NCBI GenBank assembly: GCA_012861695.1
Contig: JAAOOA010000028.1
Coordinates: 6,550,470-6,614,469, forward strand
Direction: 5' to 3'
DNA length: 64,000 bases
DNA from: Trematomus loennbergii
Lineage: Eukaryota > Chordata > Actinopteri > Perciformes > Nototheniidae
Position numbers and translations under genes: made by a program. Every line of letters starts with the position of its first letter. Position 1 is the stretch's first letter. This document shows positions 30,101-41,284 of this stretch, one piece after another. The notes below the pieces were generated by a model. It worked only from the letters and a program-made list of their open reading frames with translations, was not told the origin of the DNA and searched no databases.

Positions 30101-33100
30101 TTACAATTAAGTATTGCTACTTTTACTTAACTAAAAGATGTATGTACTTCCATCATACCTCTCTCTGCAGTAGCTAACTTATATGATGACTCTTCTTATC
30201 TGTAGCATTGTCAATAATCAGTGAAACATCCAAACTGATTCAACACACTATTGAACCTTTAAATTAGTTAGAGTTAGTGGCACTTATTAAACGCTGTGCT
30301 GTCTTTGTGTTAAAAGGCGAATCGACTCGACATCTTTTGCTGCGCGAAGCTGCCGGAGGGACAGCAAGCAAAGACGGATAGCTACCTCTTCAGATTCTTC
30401 AAGAAAATCTTTGCCCCATTCATCCTCAAAGAGTGGTTGCGCCCGATCATAGTAAGTACCACAGTGACACTTTGTAGTATTCTAACATGTAATTGTTGTT
30501 TATTTGGAGTCATTATCTATTTGATGATTTTAATTTGCTTATAAAATGTGTTTCTTTGTTTTAGGTGGCAGTGTTTGTGGGAATGCTCTCCTTCAGTATT
30601 GCTGTGGTGAATAAAGTAGAGCTCGGACTGGACCAGAAGCTCTCCATGCCTGACGTAAGTGTGACGGAAATATGTTCAGTGATTGCTCGGGCACATTGCT
30701 TGAATTATTTTTCTTTATAGATGTCGTGGATAAAGTAGAATGGTTTTACTTTGAAGTGTGTAAACTGTTTCCTGTCCTGTCAGTCATCCACAAAGCTAGA
30801 GTAGCAACACATCTTTACCACAGCCTTCCCCATACAACATGAATACAAGTCTTGGTTTGCAGTCCTGTACTTGTTGAGGTTTATTCTCATTATCTATCTC
30901 TCCATATAGGACTCTTATGTGATGGACTACTTCAAGAACCTCAGCATGTATCTGCACACGGGAGCTCCGGTGTACTTTGTGGTAGAGGACGGTCTCAACT
31001 ACAGCAGTCGAGAGGGGCAGAACGCCGTGTGTGGGGGGGTCGGCTGCAGAAACGACTCTCTCGTCCAGCAGGTCTACTCCGCCTCGCTCATCAGCAACTA
31101 GTAAGTCCGAGCTATTACATCAAAGACACGAGACGCAAAGGATATTTAAGATAAAATGAGGAAATGTTGGAGAACCTGTTTCACAAGATTTAATCACATT
31201 AAACATACATTGATTGTAAATGTCTTCAAGGCACCAGAACCTAACAACCTGTGAGTTCAGATGAGGTGAAAGTCATGAAAGGACTACAGTCAGCCTGTGA
31301 TTATAAGCTCCATTCAGTTTCAATTTTCCTTTTGCTTCCAGCACAACCATTGCCTTCACTCCGTCCTCTTGGCTCGATGATTACTTCGACTGGGTGAAGC
31401 CGCAGTCCACCTGCTGTCGATTCTACAACTCCAGCGGGGATTTCTGCAATGCCTCTGGTACATTTGTATTCAATGCCATCATGCCTAACAACTGTCTCAT
31501 GATGTGTCGTTTTGATACAAGTTAAATGTTTTTCATCCATAACATGCAGCAAAATAAATATTTTTTAGGATAATGCATTAAGCAGAAACTAACACATGCT
31601 GTATTGTTAAAACTCTACGTGTAACTTTACATGTAATTCAAAGTCAAATATGGATATAGATTAAAATGCAGTAAATACTCTAAGTAACAACAGCTATAGT
31701 TTTTCAGCATTCAACCCGACATCTATAATAACCTATAATTCCCATTTACTGCTGATTCTTAGACTCAGTATTCAAAGAGGTTTTTGTTTATTTTTTGTGT
31801 CAAACCTTAACATGCAACTGTAGTTTACTACTTTGTTTTCAGTTCATGCCTTTGTCTCAACACACATTTATACATTCTCCATTCTTGTTGGTTAGATGTA
31901 TAAATATATTCCTGCTTGTTGTGTTCCAGTGGTTAACCCCTCGTGTGTTCACTGCCGGCCCATGACTCCCGACGGAAAGCAGAGGCCAGAAGGAGAGGAC
32001 TTCATGCAGTTTCTGCCCATGTTTCTGTCAGACAATCCAAACATCAAGTGTGGAAAAGGGTAATTGTATAGCTCTGCTGGATTCATTTCTTGGAGTTGTT
32101 TTATTGAAAACACATGACATGTCATCGGATACTTTCAAATGAACTTTGGTTTCCACACAGTATAACAGTTTCAGTGTGGTTGCTAATGTTCCCCTCTTCT
32201 ATCTCTCACAATGCGTTAATGCTCGTCCAGAGGCCATGCAGCCTACGCCTCAGCAGTGGACCTGTACCCCGACCACACCGGGGTGGGGGCCAATTACTTC
32301 ATGACGTACCACACCATCCTGAAGGAGTCCCCAGACTACATAGAAGCTTTAAAAATGGCCCGAATACTGGCTGCTAACATCAGTCAAGCCATCGACCACA
32401 AAGTGTTTGCCTACAGGTAAATCCTGTTGTACTAGATGTAGTGCTCTCACCTTTCATGTTAAATAATAGCATTAATTATATAATAATACTTTTTTTTTCT
32501 GACCAATATAGTTTTTTTTCAGTTTGAGCCACTGTCCTAGGGTTTTATGTTTAAGTTTTCTATGATGAAATACTTGTAGCTGCACGTTTGCTTGTTTTGA
32601 AGTCAATGTTCAAAGGTAATTGAGTGTGTGTGGGGGGGGGGGGGGGGTTGTTAAGTAGGTCATAGATAAGCAAACAGCAAGAAAACATAATAAATGGCCT
32701 TATAGCTCAATGTTTACCTTGAATTTATCTTCCTTCTGCACTTCGGATATGGAGGTTGAACCGATATTCCGAGAAACTAGTTTATTGTTTTGTTGTCTAT
32801 CAAATTGTTAGAATTAGTTGGCTTTAAAGTCTCTTTTGCAATGAATGCCAGTAAAATGGATTCAATGAACATAACAATAAGAATATAAAATGATTCCAAT
32901 AGCTATTACAGACTTGCCACATGCTGTTTTTTCTGTTTCAAAAGGCAACAGTTGTCAGTGTTCTTTAAGGGGCTGTACACTAAGATATGTTTTCCTCCTT
33001 TGCAGCATCTTCTATGTGTTTTACGAGCAGTACCTCACCATCGCGTATGACACCGCTCTGAACCTGAGCGTGTCGCTGGCGTCCATCTTTGTGGTGAGCA

Positions 33101-35244
33101 CGGTGTTGCTGGGCTTCGAGCTGTGGTCGGCGGTGATCGTCTGCATCACCATCGCCATGATCCTGGTGAACATGTTCGGGGTCATGTGGCTGTGGGGCAT
33201 CAGCCTCAACGCAATATCCCTGGTGAACCTGGTCATGGTGAGAAGCAACAGGAAACACCTCACATTTACACTTATACAACACCTGAATAATCAATAACAA
33301 CACAATACAACATTTGTTTTAAATGAATCAAGAACTACTACAACTTATACATTAAAACAGAATTACTTTTTGTAGTTTTATCCATTATTTCTGTCAGGTA
33401 TAACACCATTTTACTTGTCAATTTACGTGTTTGTTCTGGTACACGGCAGCATCACTAACATATTTTAGCATGCTACCAAAACCAATTATTGGAATGTGAA
33501 AAAAAAGGTTAATGTTACCGTTATGTTAATTATATTTTGCTAGTAAACTTAAATTAGCTGTATTATTATAGTCTTGTATGCACTTTAGGGCATTAGACAA
33601 TTTCTTATAATTGAAGTTCATTATGAAATCTGTAAAGGCAAGATTCATCCGTTTTAATAATACAACTCCAAAGTTTATTAAGCAATAGATATTTAAAGAT
33701 TGTAGCTTTCTTAAAGGTGGGTATGTAAGTTTGAGAAACCGGCTCGAGATACACTTTTTGTTATATTCCATGGAATGCTCTTAACATCCCAATAGCAATA
33801 AATATCTTAAGTGCTTTGACAAAAAATCCTTAAAAAAATGTCATCTGTGGAAGCCGTAATACTGTAAAAAGCACGACCAATCATTTTAGCTGGCCCGGCT
33901 AATAACTGGATGGCCTACCTGCCTGTCAGCTTCCATCGGCACAAATTATCTCGTGCCCTCATTGGTCATGTGCGCGTTCGTGTGTGTTGGAGGAGGGGCT
34001 CTGTAAGGAAGTGGCAGATTTTTTCCGGCTGTGTATTTTCAAATTCTAGCGATCTCGAGCTGGTTTCTCCAAAATTACCTACCCCACCTTTAACTCCCCA
34101 TAATTAAAAGGTAACTGCTTTTTCACAATCATGACTGATGTATAAACCACCAATCACCAAGCTTGGCATATTGTTATATCTGTGTATTAGAAGACTAGCT
34201 GATCAATGTAAGAGTGACAGCTGGTGCATGGCTGCATTTTGAATGGTGGTCATCACAGACTGCTCCTTTAAACTGCTGACGATCTGTCTGCTCCTCTGAC
34301 CCCTCGGTTCACCCTGAGGGAACTTGTTCTAGTAATGTCCCCGCGTCCCTAGATATCACCACTTATGTTGGCAAACAAAATGCTGTCATAACATCAGAAG
34401 GCTTTTTTTCTCTTACTGTTAACCCATTCATACACATTTAAAGAATATTCCTTTGTTTGCTAAATCTAACAATTGTGTTTTTCATTGATGAATTGTTTCC
34501 TGTCCTCTGTTGCAGTGCTGTGGGATCTCGGTGGAGTTCTGCAGTCATATTGTGCGAGCGTTTTCCATCAGTGTGAAGAAGAACAGAGTGGAGCGGGCTG
34601 AGGAGGCGCTGGCTCACATGGGCAGCTCGGTAAGTCTCACTTTGACTCTTAAAACCCATGAGAGGAAGCTTTTTCAATTAATAAGTGGATGTAAAAGGAT
34701 TTCTGCACGCTAGTAGAGTGGATATCCTCCATGTGTTCTGAGGAAAACCTTATTTATATACAGCATCTGTTGTAACTGAACATTTTATTTCTTTTTTTTT
34801 ACATAAGTTCAGCTGTAAATAATGTTGGATCTCTGTATTATTACTGATTTCGGTCATCATCACATGGTATGACATTAAATGACATTTTTCCTTTTTGCAG
34901 GTCTCAGTGGGATCACATTAACAAAGTTTGGAGGAATCCTTATCCTGGCTCTTTCCAAGTCGCAGATCTTCCAGGTCTTCTACTTCAGGATGTACTTGGC
35001 CATCGTGTTGCTAGGGGCGACGCACGGCCTAATCTTCCTCCCTGTACTGCTCAGTTATATCGGTCAGTAATCCACACATTGACATTTTAAAAAAGGGTAT
35101 AAAAAACAGACTTAATTAAAAATTAAAATTAAATGTAAAATGTTGTGATTTGTTTCCACAGGTCCTTCAGTGAACAAAGCCAAGGTGTTAGCTGCTAACA
35201 GCCGCTACGCTGGAACAGAAAGGGAGCGCCTGCTCAACTACTAA
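19255..35244 (+). CDS. npc1: NPC intracellular cholesterol transporter 1, complete, 25 exons
   Basis: Polytopic late-endosome/lysosome membrane protein that takes cholesterol from NPC2 and exports it. Coding exons: 19255-19332, 22425-22553, 22692-22798, 23190-23335, 23593-23760, 23890-24139, 24284-24366, 24905-25275, 25456-25682, 26032-26132, 27723-27825, 27931-28120, 28314-28495, 29088-29202, 29385-29512, 30317-30451, 30565-30654, 30910-31100, 31342-31457, 31930-32059, 32231-32416, 33006-33237, 34516-34629, 34901-35062, 35162-35244. Human NPC1 also has 25 exons. The C-terminus RERLLNY carries the lysosomal dileucine signal (human RERLLNF) and, with the [11 protein letters not shown] segment, separates it from NPC1L1. 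Exons 13 and 24 each lack one base needed to keep frame; with both allowed for, the protein is about 1272 residues (human 1278). The rest of the gene is intact and well conserved, so a sequence error is likelier than a pseudogene. Confidence 0.95.
20606..21382 (+). mobile_element. L2-like LINE, 3' fragment, in npc1 intron 1
   Basis: An ORF (about 20616-21095) encodes the C-terminal end of a non-LTR reverse transcriptase: [55 protein letters not shown] and [28 protein letters not shown]. An internal deletion breaks the frame near 21090, after which [12 protein letters not shown] and [14 protein letters not shown] coding remnants continue. The 3' end has GGTGCTATATAAATAAACTTG and then a (CCTTG)n tail at about 21366-21382. 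This is the usual 3' end of fish L2/Maui-type elements. It is 5'-truncated and dead. Confidence 0.88.
22067..22097. repeat. (TA)n microsatellite
   Basis: A short run of TA dinucleotides (about 30 bp) with one phase slip, in npc1 intron 1. Confidence 0.85.
24284..27825 (+). CDS. npc1: npc1 exons 7-11: TM2 and middle lumenal domain (NPC2-binding)
   Basis: Exons 24284-24366, 24905-25275, 25456-25682, 26032-26132 and 27723-27825. Visible: [18 protein letters not shown] leading into the second TM helix, [24 protein letters not shown], the conserved block [61 protein letters not shown] and [17 protein letters not shown]. In human NPC1 this domain contacts NPC2 in the lumen. Intron 7 contains a 395-bp MITE ending 32 bases before exon 8, and intron 10 is largely a 1-kb MITE beginning 11-14 bases after the donor. 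Confidence 0.93.
24478..24872. mobile_element. MITE family C, TTAA target site, in npc1 intron 7
   Basis: TTAA at 24478-24481 and 24869-24872. Ends AGGGGCTCTATTATGC and GCAAAGTAGGGCCTCT are imperfect inverted repeats of about 16 bp. The interior contains a G homopolymer (24766-24775), CTGATTGGTTAACTGGCTGG and no ORF of interest. The end sequence resembles families A and B (AGGGG..CTATTATGC), so they may share a transposase. The right end lies 32 bases before npc1 exon 8. Confidence 0.8.
26147..27168. mobile_element. PIF/Harbinger-like MITE with 20-bp perfect TIRs, in npc1 intron 10
   Basis: The left end GGCCCCGGCTCCACGAGGAC (26147-26166) is repeated exactly inverted at 27149-27168. The element is flanked by a 3-bp TAA duplication (26144-26146 and 27169-27171); a TWA target is typical of PIF/Harbinger. 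It is 1022 bp, CpG-rich, with no transposase ORF. Inside is a direct duplication of CTTCCTCCACAAAAGCAGC (about 26331 and 26352). It inserted so close to the exon 10 donor (GT at 26133) that only 11 intron bases precede the duplication. Confidence 0.85.
27931..29512 (+). CDS. npc1: npc1 exons 12-15: sterol-sensing domain
   Basis: Exons 27931-28120, 28314-28495, 29088-29202 and 29385-29512 encode the five-helix sterol-sensing domain shared with SCAP, HMG-CoA reductase and Patched. Seen: [71 protein letters not shown] (with the Pro aligned to human P691), [22 protein letters not shown] and [27 protein letters not shown]. Exon 13 is 182 nt where the phases on both sides require 183. The frame breaks in the GGG run at 28343-28345, after DSKISLGIS. 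Confidence 0.92.
28314..28495 (+). pseudogene. npc1: npc1 exon 13 with a one-base frame break in the sterol-sensing domain
   Basis: The exon reads [11 protein letters not shown] and then, as written, meets TGA at once. From the next base on, another frame gives the expected conserved run [21 protein letters not shown]. The break maps to TCGGGATCC at 28341-28349, one G short. The exon is 182 nt where 183 (61 codons, phase 0 to 0) is needed. The sequence is otherwise highly conserved on both sides. This is most simply a homopolymer error in the assembly; a true allele would remove everything from the sterol-sensing domain onward. Confidence 0.85.
28578..29009. mobile_element. MITE family B, TTAA-type, in npc1 intron 13
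   Basis: Starts TTAAAGGTCACCTATTATGC and ends as the decayed inverse, TATAATAGGGGACCTTCAA. Subterminal words (ATGCAAAATCCACTTGT, CATGTCTTTTATACAT, ATGATCTGTTTGGTATTT, CAGAGACATGTTT) are shared with family A at 907 and 41285, so it is a diverged relative. It contains a C homopolymer of about 17 bases (28810-28826). The right TTAA is degraded. Confidence 0.7.
29636..30159. mobile_element. hAT-like MITE in npc1 intron 15
   Basis: Starts CAGTGGTGGAAATTAGTACA and ends GTATGTACTTCCATCATAC, approximate inverse. The interior contains CTTTTTACTCCACTATAATT and AGTATTGCTACTTTTACTTA, hallmark words of a very common fish hAT-derived MITE. No ORF; no clear 8-bp duplication remains. Confidence 0.65.
30317..32416 (+). 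CDS. npc1: npc1 exons 16-21: linker, TM8 and C-terminal lumenal domain
   Basis: Exons 30317-30451, 30565-30654, 30910-31100, 31342-31457, 31930-32059 and 32231-32416. Seen: a cytosolic linker ([14 protein letters not shown], poorly conserved), [24 protein letters not shown], then the cysteine-rich lumenal loop [77 protein letters not shown] and [20 protein letters not shown]. In human NPC1 this loop binds the Ebola virus glycoprotein's partner surface on the neighbouring middle lumenal domain only indirectly; its normal role is structural in sterol transfer. Phases are consistent through all six exons. Confidence 0.92.
32631..32647. repeat. G homopolymer (about 17 bases) in npc1 intron 21
   Basis: One of several long G or C runs in the window (others near 24766, 28810 and 38266). 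Such tracts are hard to sequence and are places where assembly length is unreliable. Confidence 0.85.
33006..35244 (+). CDS. npc1: npc1 exons 22-25: final TM bundle and lysosomal sorting tail
   Basis: Exons 33006-33237, 34516-34629, 34901-35062 and 35162-35244. Seen: [134 protein letters not shown] and the cytosolic tail ending RERLLNY. Exon 24 is 162 nt where the phases need 163. The frame breaks at its first codons (GTCTCAGTGG, 34901-34910), where one T of an expected V-F-S-G is missing. The stop TAA is at 35242-35244. Confidence 0.92.
33711..34093. mobile_element. MITE family D with about 40-bp TIRs and TTAA duplication, in npc1 intron 22
   Basis: TTAA at 33711-33714 and 34090-34093. Left end AGGTGGGTATGTAAGTTTG then GAAACCGGCTCGAGAT; right end ATCTCGAGCTGGTTTC then CCAAAATTACCTACCCCACCT: inverted repeats of about 40 bp with a few mismatches. 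It is 383 bp with no ORF. The different end sequence separates it from families A-C. Confidence 0.85.
34901..35062 (+). pseudogene. npc1: npc1 exon 24 with a one-base frame break just after the acceptor
   Basis: Exon 23 ends in phase 0 (MGSS) at 34629. Read in frame, exon 24 gives VSVGSH and then TAA. One base further, the frame gives [22 protein letters not shown], the expected conserved helix, open to the exon end. The exon is 162 nt where 54 codons plus one base (163) are required by exon 25. No alternative AG acceptor nearby repairs the frame. Assembly error is favoured because the rest of the exon is conserved to the last codon. Confidence 0.82.
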
Positions 35245-37445
35245 CAGTCCGTTTGGGACAATGAACAATGAACTGTTTGACTGTGTGGGTGTGAGCGCGA
35301 GGCGTTTCTGAGATAACTGACACACTCATCATCGTTGCCACTACTATGCACGGACTGAACTCAGGAATATTCTTGGGGATAGGAATGCCAGAGGCCTCTT
35401 CCAAATGTATTGATTTTCCTCAGAAGACTTTGGACTCTCCTCACACTACAGGACAAGCCCGGCTTCAGCATTTGAAGCGCGAGCAACATACCACTGAGCA
35501 AAAAAACGCCACTTTGACAGCGTGGACGTAGGAGACGACCCCCCCCCAACATCAGTTATAGACCAACCCTCAGTCACCCCCATATGCTATGAGCTTCATT
35601 TGGAAATAAGCTCTAAAGGGTGAAACTGGACAGTTTTTTTCATGTTTTAACCAGAAATTAAATTTGTGTTTTTAGGATATCATTTTGAAAAGTTACTTAT
35701 GGGAACTATTTAATGCTAGGAACCATACACTGAATCGAAAAATGCACACAGTGGAGCCAACAAATAAGAATAGTTATACACACCTTATAATACCTGGCTT
35801 TTACATCATATACTGTGTCTACATACTGTATTAGCTTGTTTTAACATTTCCTCTAGCAATAATCCGGTTCATTTATACCAAACATGGATTTAAAAGGAAA
35901 TCTGAAGTTAAAGAGCTGACTTTTAGCTGAAAGGACTTTTGGGGTGTTTACATCCCTGTTGGGAGAGCAGTGAAGGAATTGTAGCCCCCTCTTACCTTTG
36001 GGAGGATATAAAACATATAAAAAGGCTAAAGCTCAACATGGATGTGGACGCTAACACCTTCAATTAAAACCTCAAAGTAGTAGTTTCATTTTAAGTCAGT
36101 GTCAAGATCCTGGTATGCAGAGTCAACACGAATCAGTCCAAGTACGTGTTGCTCTCCAAACGGCATCCTGCCTGTACTTTTATTTCCACATTGGAAGGTA
36201 TTTACATGATCCGGTGCAACATTTCATTTTAAAGCTAGTTCCTGTTTCTTAAGTGTCCTTTTTAAAGTGTTTGCATGACTAGAAGACCCTTTTAGGTGCT
36301 TTTACAGAAAACCCTGTGTGACATCAGTCATAATTCATGTTGATGCTAGCTAACAAGGGCAATTCACGGTTTTAGATTTACATTTAAAATACTAATTTTG
36401 AAGTTACTGAACAAACATGTGTTGCATTAAGAGCTAAACTGTAAATATCTTACACAGGACTAATTCAAAGGTATGCATTGTCATCTTGTTAATACAGAAT
36501 TAAGTAGAACAACTGGATAATGGTACAGTCCTGACTTTTTCATTCCAACATATAAGTTATTTTATTTTGTTAACTTTTAATTTGTTGTTACCATGCAAAG
36601 TTGTCTGTACCCCTTCCACTGACCTTTGACCTCTGTTTTTAAGGAAAAGAAAACTATAACATCCCAGAACCAGAATCTGAGATTTAGCTCGTCGAGATTA
36701 ACCCTCTTCATGGAGAATAGGGTTGTAAACATTTGGAAGAGGATTATAGAATTTTATATAGAAGGTGTAAAAGATGTGCGGGGATTTTAAAGGAACAGCA
36801 TCATTCCTTGTTTTAATTTTTTTCCCGCCGTTTGTTTTATATGATGCAGTGTTTTTTGGAATGTAAGAAAGTGGATTCAATTTGTGAGCACGACTGAGAA
36901 TGTTTTAACATGAATAACGAATAATTATGCTTGTTAACAGTGCTGTGCATTGAAAAATCTTTTTTTGGAATACTTGAGTTTTAACAGTTTTAACACATAA
37001 TAAATAGTTCTCAGAAAAGCATGTGGTGGAGTCTTTAACTGTTGTACGTTCAATGTTATATGTTATGAGACATGTCATGGAAATAATCATGGTGTAGTAT
37101 GTCAGGAAAAACCTTTTTAAAAAATCAGTTGGGTCAAATAATTTGATAGAAAAACCATTGTCTAGTACGTCTATTTAACTATTTAATTAATTTAGTATAT
37201 TATGACAACATTATCAGAAAATTAATTCTAATCATAGTATGTCATATTTTAAAGTTGTAGTACATTAAGCCATTTAAATCATTGTGCCAGAACAATTTCA
37301 AAAATAACACTAGAGTAAAAATATAATTCAAGAAAGTGACAGTTCAGTATGTCAGAAACAAACCAAAGCTATAGTTTGTCATGAAAATAGTTGGTGTATA
37401 GTATAGTTCATAGTGTATATAGTTACAACATCAGAAAAATAAAGT
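35245..37445 (+). other. npc1: npc1 3' untranslated region and distal flank
   Basis: AT-rich sequence without convincing coding potential. AATAAA signals lie at 36999-37004, followed by GTGGTGGAG (a GT-rich downstream element), and at 37438-37443. The first would give a 3' UTR of about 1.75 kb. From about 37030 the sequence becomes a degenerate repeat built on a TAGTATGTCA-like word. Confidence 0.5.
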
Positions 37446-37500
37446 GTATACTATGCCATAAAAAGTAAATACAGTTGTATAGGCAGGTCACACAAATTCG
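37030..37500. repeat. Degenerate tandem repeat with a TAGTATGTCA-like core
   Basis: Variants of TAGTATGTCA recur at irregular spacing of tens of bases: near 37095, 37165, 37237, 37348, 37373 and 37396, with inverted or decayed forms such as ATACTATGCCATAAAAAG near 37450. Each is followed by an A-rich spacer. This looks like an old, decayed minisatellite. Confidence 0.5.
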
Positions 37501-40500
37501 ATAAAGTAATACAATAGTATATTTGAAAGCAATCTGTATATTGCCATTAAAGGGTCATTCTTTAAGAAAAAATTATCATAGTAGCTACATCATGAAAAGT
37601 ATCCGGAAAAGAAATACTCTTAAACAATATATGTAATACCAAATTAGAGTTAAGTACTAGTTCATCCTTAAAAGCCACTTAAAGTGGTCCTCCTTAGTCG
37701 GTTGTTGTTCAGCTTCTGCTTAAAGAAAAAACTACGATCATTTAAGGTTGACTGCAGATGCTTCTGTATAAAGAAAGCACAAACAGTGGTAGTTGCCACA
37801 CTGACCACTGTGTGGCGCCTGAGTCAGTCCATGAGCTGGGACTGCATCATGCTCTCAGCTATGTAGTGGGAGTGACCAATTTTTATGTCTTAAAGAGCAG
37901 CAGTCTGCCTCTGCCATGCTTTTACATCCTCAGTGAATTACATTTCTGCAGGGTGCAAGAAAACAAAAGCCTAGCCTGCAGAGCCATTCAGCTAATGCAT
38001 CTGAATGGAGCTGCTTTTGAGCATCCACTGTAAAACCTGCAGCTTTTGGATATTAACACAGAACTTTACAGCCCATTTGAAGTGGCTCCCAATCCCGAGC
38101 TGTACTTCCTCCCAGCATGTGATTTGTGTCTGTCTGTCCGCCCTGGTGTCACACAAACCTGCAGCTCATGACTTATTTATCCTCTGCCCTCTGAGAGCGG
38201 GGACTGTTCTTTTGAATCTGGCTGAGAGATTAAAATATTAATTTCCTCTGCTGTGCTGTCTGCAGGGGGGGGGGGGGGGGCACTATTATGTAATATATGC
38301 AAGGCTCGTCTCTCACCAGAATCTGACCCGTCCCCCTCTTTCACACAGGAACAACGAGCGCACAATAAACCTAAATCGAAATTTCAGTTTTTGCTGACAA
38401 ATGAAACTGATTAAATTAAACTCGTTTATTTGAGTATAGGCAAGATTTCCAAATATGTGATAGGAATATTTTTGCTAAAATGTTGATACCTTGATGTTGC
38501 TCAGTTTACTGTGGCATCCAGCTTTTGCATCACCACATATCTAGTATACACTATGTATGAAGTATAATCTCCAGCATAAAAACACTCTGGTTGATTTATT
38601 ATGAAATAACTCCCACTGAATGAAAGAGAACATGGACTTTAAATCCCTCAAATAGACAATTTTAGATAAAAGGATTAATAGAAAATAATCTGTCAGTAAT
38701 CTGATAACTATTAAAGCTCAGGAGTTCTAATTACAGCAATACGTTTCTTCAATTTAAAGTTATTTGTGAGAAAAATAGTTTTCTTTTTTTAGATCTATTA
38801 ATAAAAGTAGTTATTCAAGTGTAATCCCTCCCCAACTGACTACTGTTAACTGTTATATAAAGGTGCAGGAGGAATCCCAAAGTGACACATTATTTAGTCC
38901 CATTTTTAGAATGAACTTCTTAAATTATTGACAGTTTTTCACTCTTCTTTTGGAAAAGAGAAGGTCATTTTAAAGTAGAATTCAGCAGCATACTCATTGA
39001 CCTTTTCTAGGCAGGTGTCCCATTCACATACATACAATCATACACACATGCTCGCTCGCACGCACGCAAACGGCAGTGTCCAAATCTACTGCTATCAATG
39101 TGCAACAGCCCTTCCCTGTGCTCTCCTGAAGTTGTCCTTGAACTCACATTGAGCCCTCTTCACACGTACCTAAACCTATAAAGTTGATCTGTATGTTTTT
39201 TGAAGATCCATCAATAAGTTAGTGTATGAAGCGTTTAAGGTCCTGCTCTGCGTCACTGGTTTTCTGTTACAGTGGGTTCAGCTGTCTCTGAAATAGACTC
39301 TTGGGGTGGAACAAAAGAGATTAGGTAGCCTTGTTTAACACGAACAGAGGATCAGATTTTCAGGTCCACCTGCAGTGCTTTCCCCTCCTGACCATGGAAA
39401 AAAGATTGTGGATGATCCCACAAAGACTGGCCTGTTTAAAGCCTGTACTTTATGTCAAGAAAATTAAGATATGTACAACCTGACTGAACATTAACGATAT
39501 CAAACACAGTGTCATCCCACCATTTGAGTATTTACTATTCCTCTGTGTTCACTACTTTCTTGTTTACAAACTACTGTACATGCTGGAAAAGCCCTGAGTC
39601 ACAGTGTCATGACAGGAAGGGGGCAAAATGCAGTTTCAGCCAAATGTTGTTATTTTAAAGGGAAGAGCAATAGATGGCAGCTTGCCCCAAACGATGGTAC
39701 ATATATTTTCACAATGAGGGTCACTCACTTGTGTGTGAACAGGGCTCAGGAAGGGCTGTCAATAGACCCCTTTATGAGGCAGTGCGGGGGGGACTTAGGT
39801 CATCAATGGTGAGGATTAAGCCACGTATGCCGTGTGTCCAAACTCAGCTCTGGCCTGTTTGTTTTGATGGCAGAGAGAGACTGGCGTGACTGCGGCCTTG
39901 TTTACGTTGGATGAGAGTGAAGCAGGAGAGTTCCCACTGGATGATAAACTGACCTCTCGGATTGCATCAGAGCCAGAGGTGCATCCAGTCAAAACTTCCT
40001 GAGTCACACCTCATTCACTGTTTTCAAATAAAGAGTCATGACAGTTTGAAAATCGGAGTTATGCATATGACACCTGTTTGTCTTAGCATGGCTAAAAGAA
40101 ACAGGGCTTATTGTGCAAAATAAGTCACTTTAAGAACTGCTTCTTCATATATATTTCTTGATGTATGTTGTTTTATAATAGTGACATTAAACAAATGATG
40201 AAAATGCTACTTACATGCCTACAGCAATGAGTAAACGTTAATTATTAGCTTTGTTATAATTGCAGGGCATCCAAAAAGTGTTTTGAAAATGTGCACACAC
40301 TTTAGACGTAAAAAAAAAGAAGGCATGAGCTCATATTTAAAGAATGCCATAAGTGCAGACCATGTCAAATTGTGATAAATGTAACATGTATGCAATTTGA
40401 CTTCGACATGCTCTGTAAAATGGGCTCAAGTTCACAGAGCAGCAGTTAGAGAAAACTTCAGGGACGCACTCGAGAGTCTCAGTCTGGCAGATTTATTGTA

Positions 40501-41284
40501 ATGATGGTTCAGCCGCAAGGGAAGCTGCAAAACGCTTAAAAACTAGCCTGAACAGGCGAGTCTGGGGGGGAAATGTTCCCACAGTAACTAAGGATATACT
40601 TATGTAACCAACCTTTGTGAAAATAAGCCAAATTATCTTAGGTAAGTCTGTCTTTACTGTAAATCTTATCAGCCCACACGTTCATTGCACAATTGATTTT
40701 GGAAGATATTAGGAGGTCCTCCAACATTTTTTTCTCAATCAGGCCCTGTCTATGGGTGTTGGTTTCACAACAATAACTTCTCTGCCAAAGTTGGAAAAGT
40801 GTTACTTCATGAGAGATTTCTATATCTAGGATTTTGGCTGAGGATCTTTTCAAAGAAGTGAAGTGGGCGGGCCTTGACTGTAAAGTATTACATCACATAT
40901 TGTTTGCACCAATCAGAGTTTAGAAACATTGTATTCAAAATCAGATGACAGTTGCAAGACTTATGTCACAACGACCTCGAAGAAACAAAACCACGCCCAC
41001 GGCCGAAGGAGTTTGACTGAGTTTGTGATTAATAAAGATCTGTTTATCTTTTGTAAATTGTACAGGTGAACTCCAGGACCTCTGACATGTTGGGGTGGTC
41101 ACAGGTACAACAAACCACATTTTTAATAACACCTTGTACAGAGGTGAAACCGGCTCTAATCCTTCCACAAGATAGGGCAGCAAAACATGCTTTTTACCTG
41201 TTAAGTGCTTCACTTGACATTAAAGAGATTCAAAGTAGGGTTTCCACAGGCGTTAACGGTGAATTTAAGGGGCTGTATGAAGAG
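37501..41284. other. npc1-cables1 convergent intergenic region
   Basis: About 3.8 kb between the 3' ends of two converging genes. I see no exon with conserved protein sequence; the short ORFs are chance. It contains a G homopolymer of about 15 bases at 38266-38280, C/G-rich patches and single-copy-looking AT-rich DNA. At 40858-40925 there is sequence with a GGGCGGGCC box and CACCAATCAGAG, words that are common in fish MITEs, but I cannot define element ends. Confidence 0.5.

Noticed and set aside
19255..35244. NPC1L1 instead of NPC1
   Set aside because: The C-terminus RERLLNY, the exon number of 25 and the middle and C-terminal lumenal sequences match NPC1; the neighbour CABLES1 also fits NPC1.
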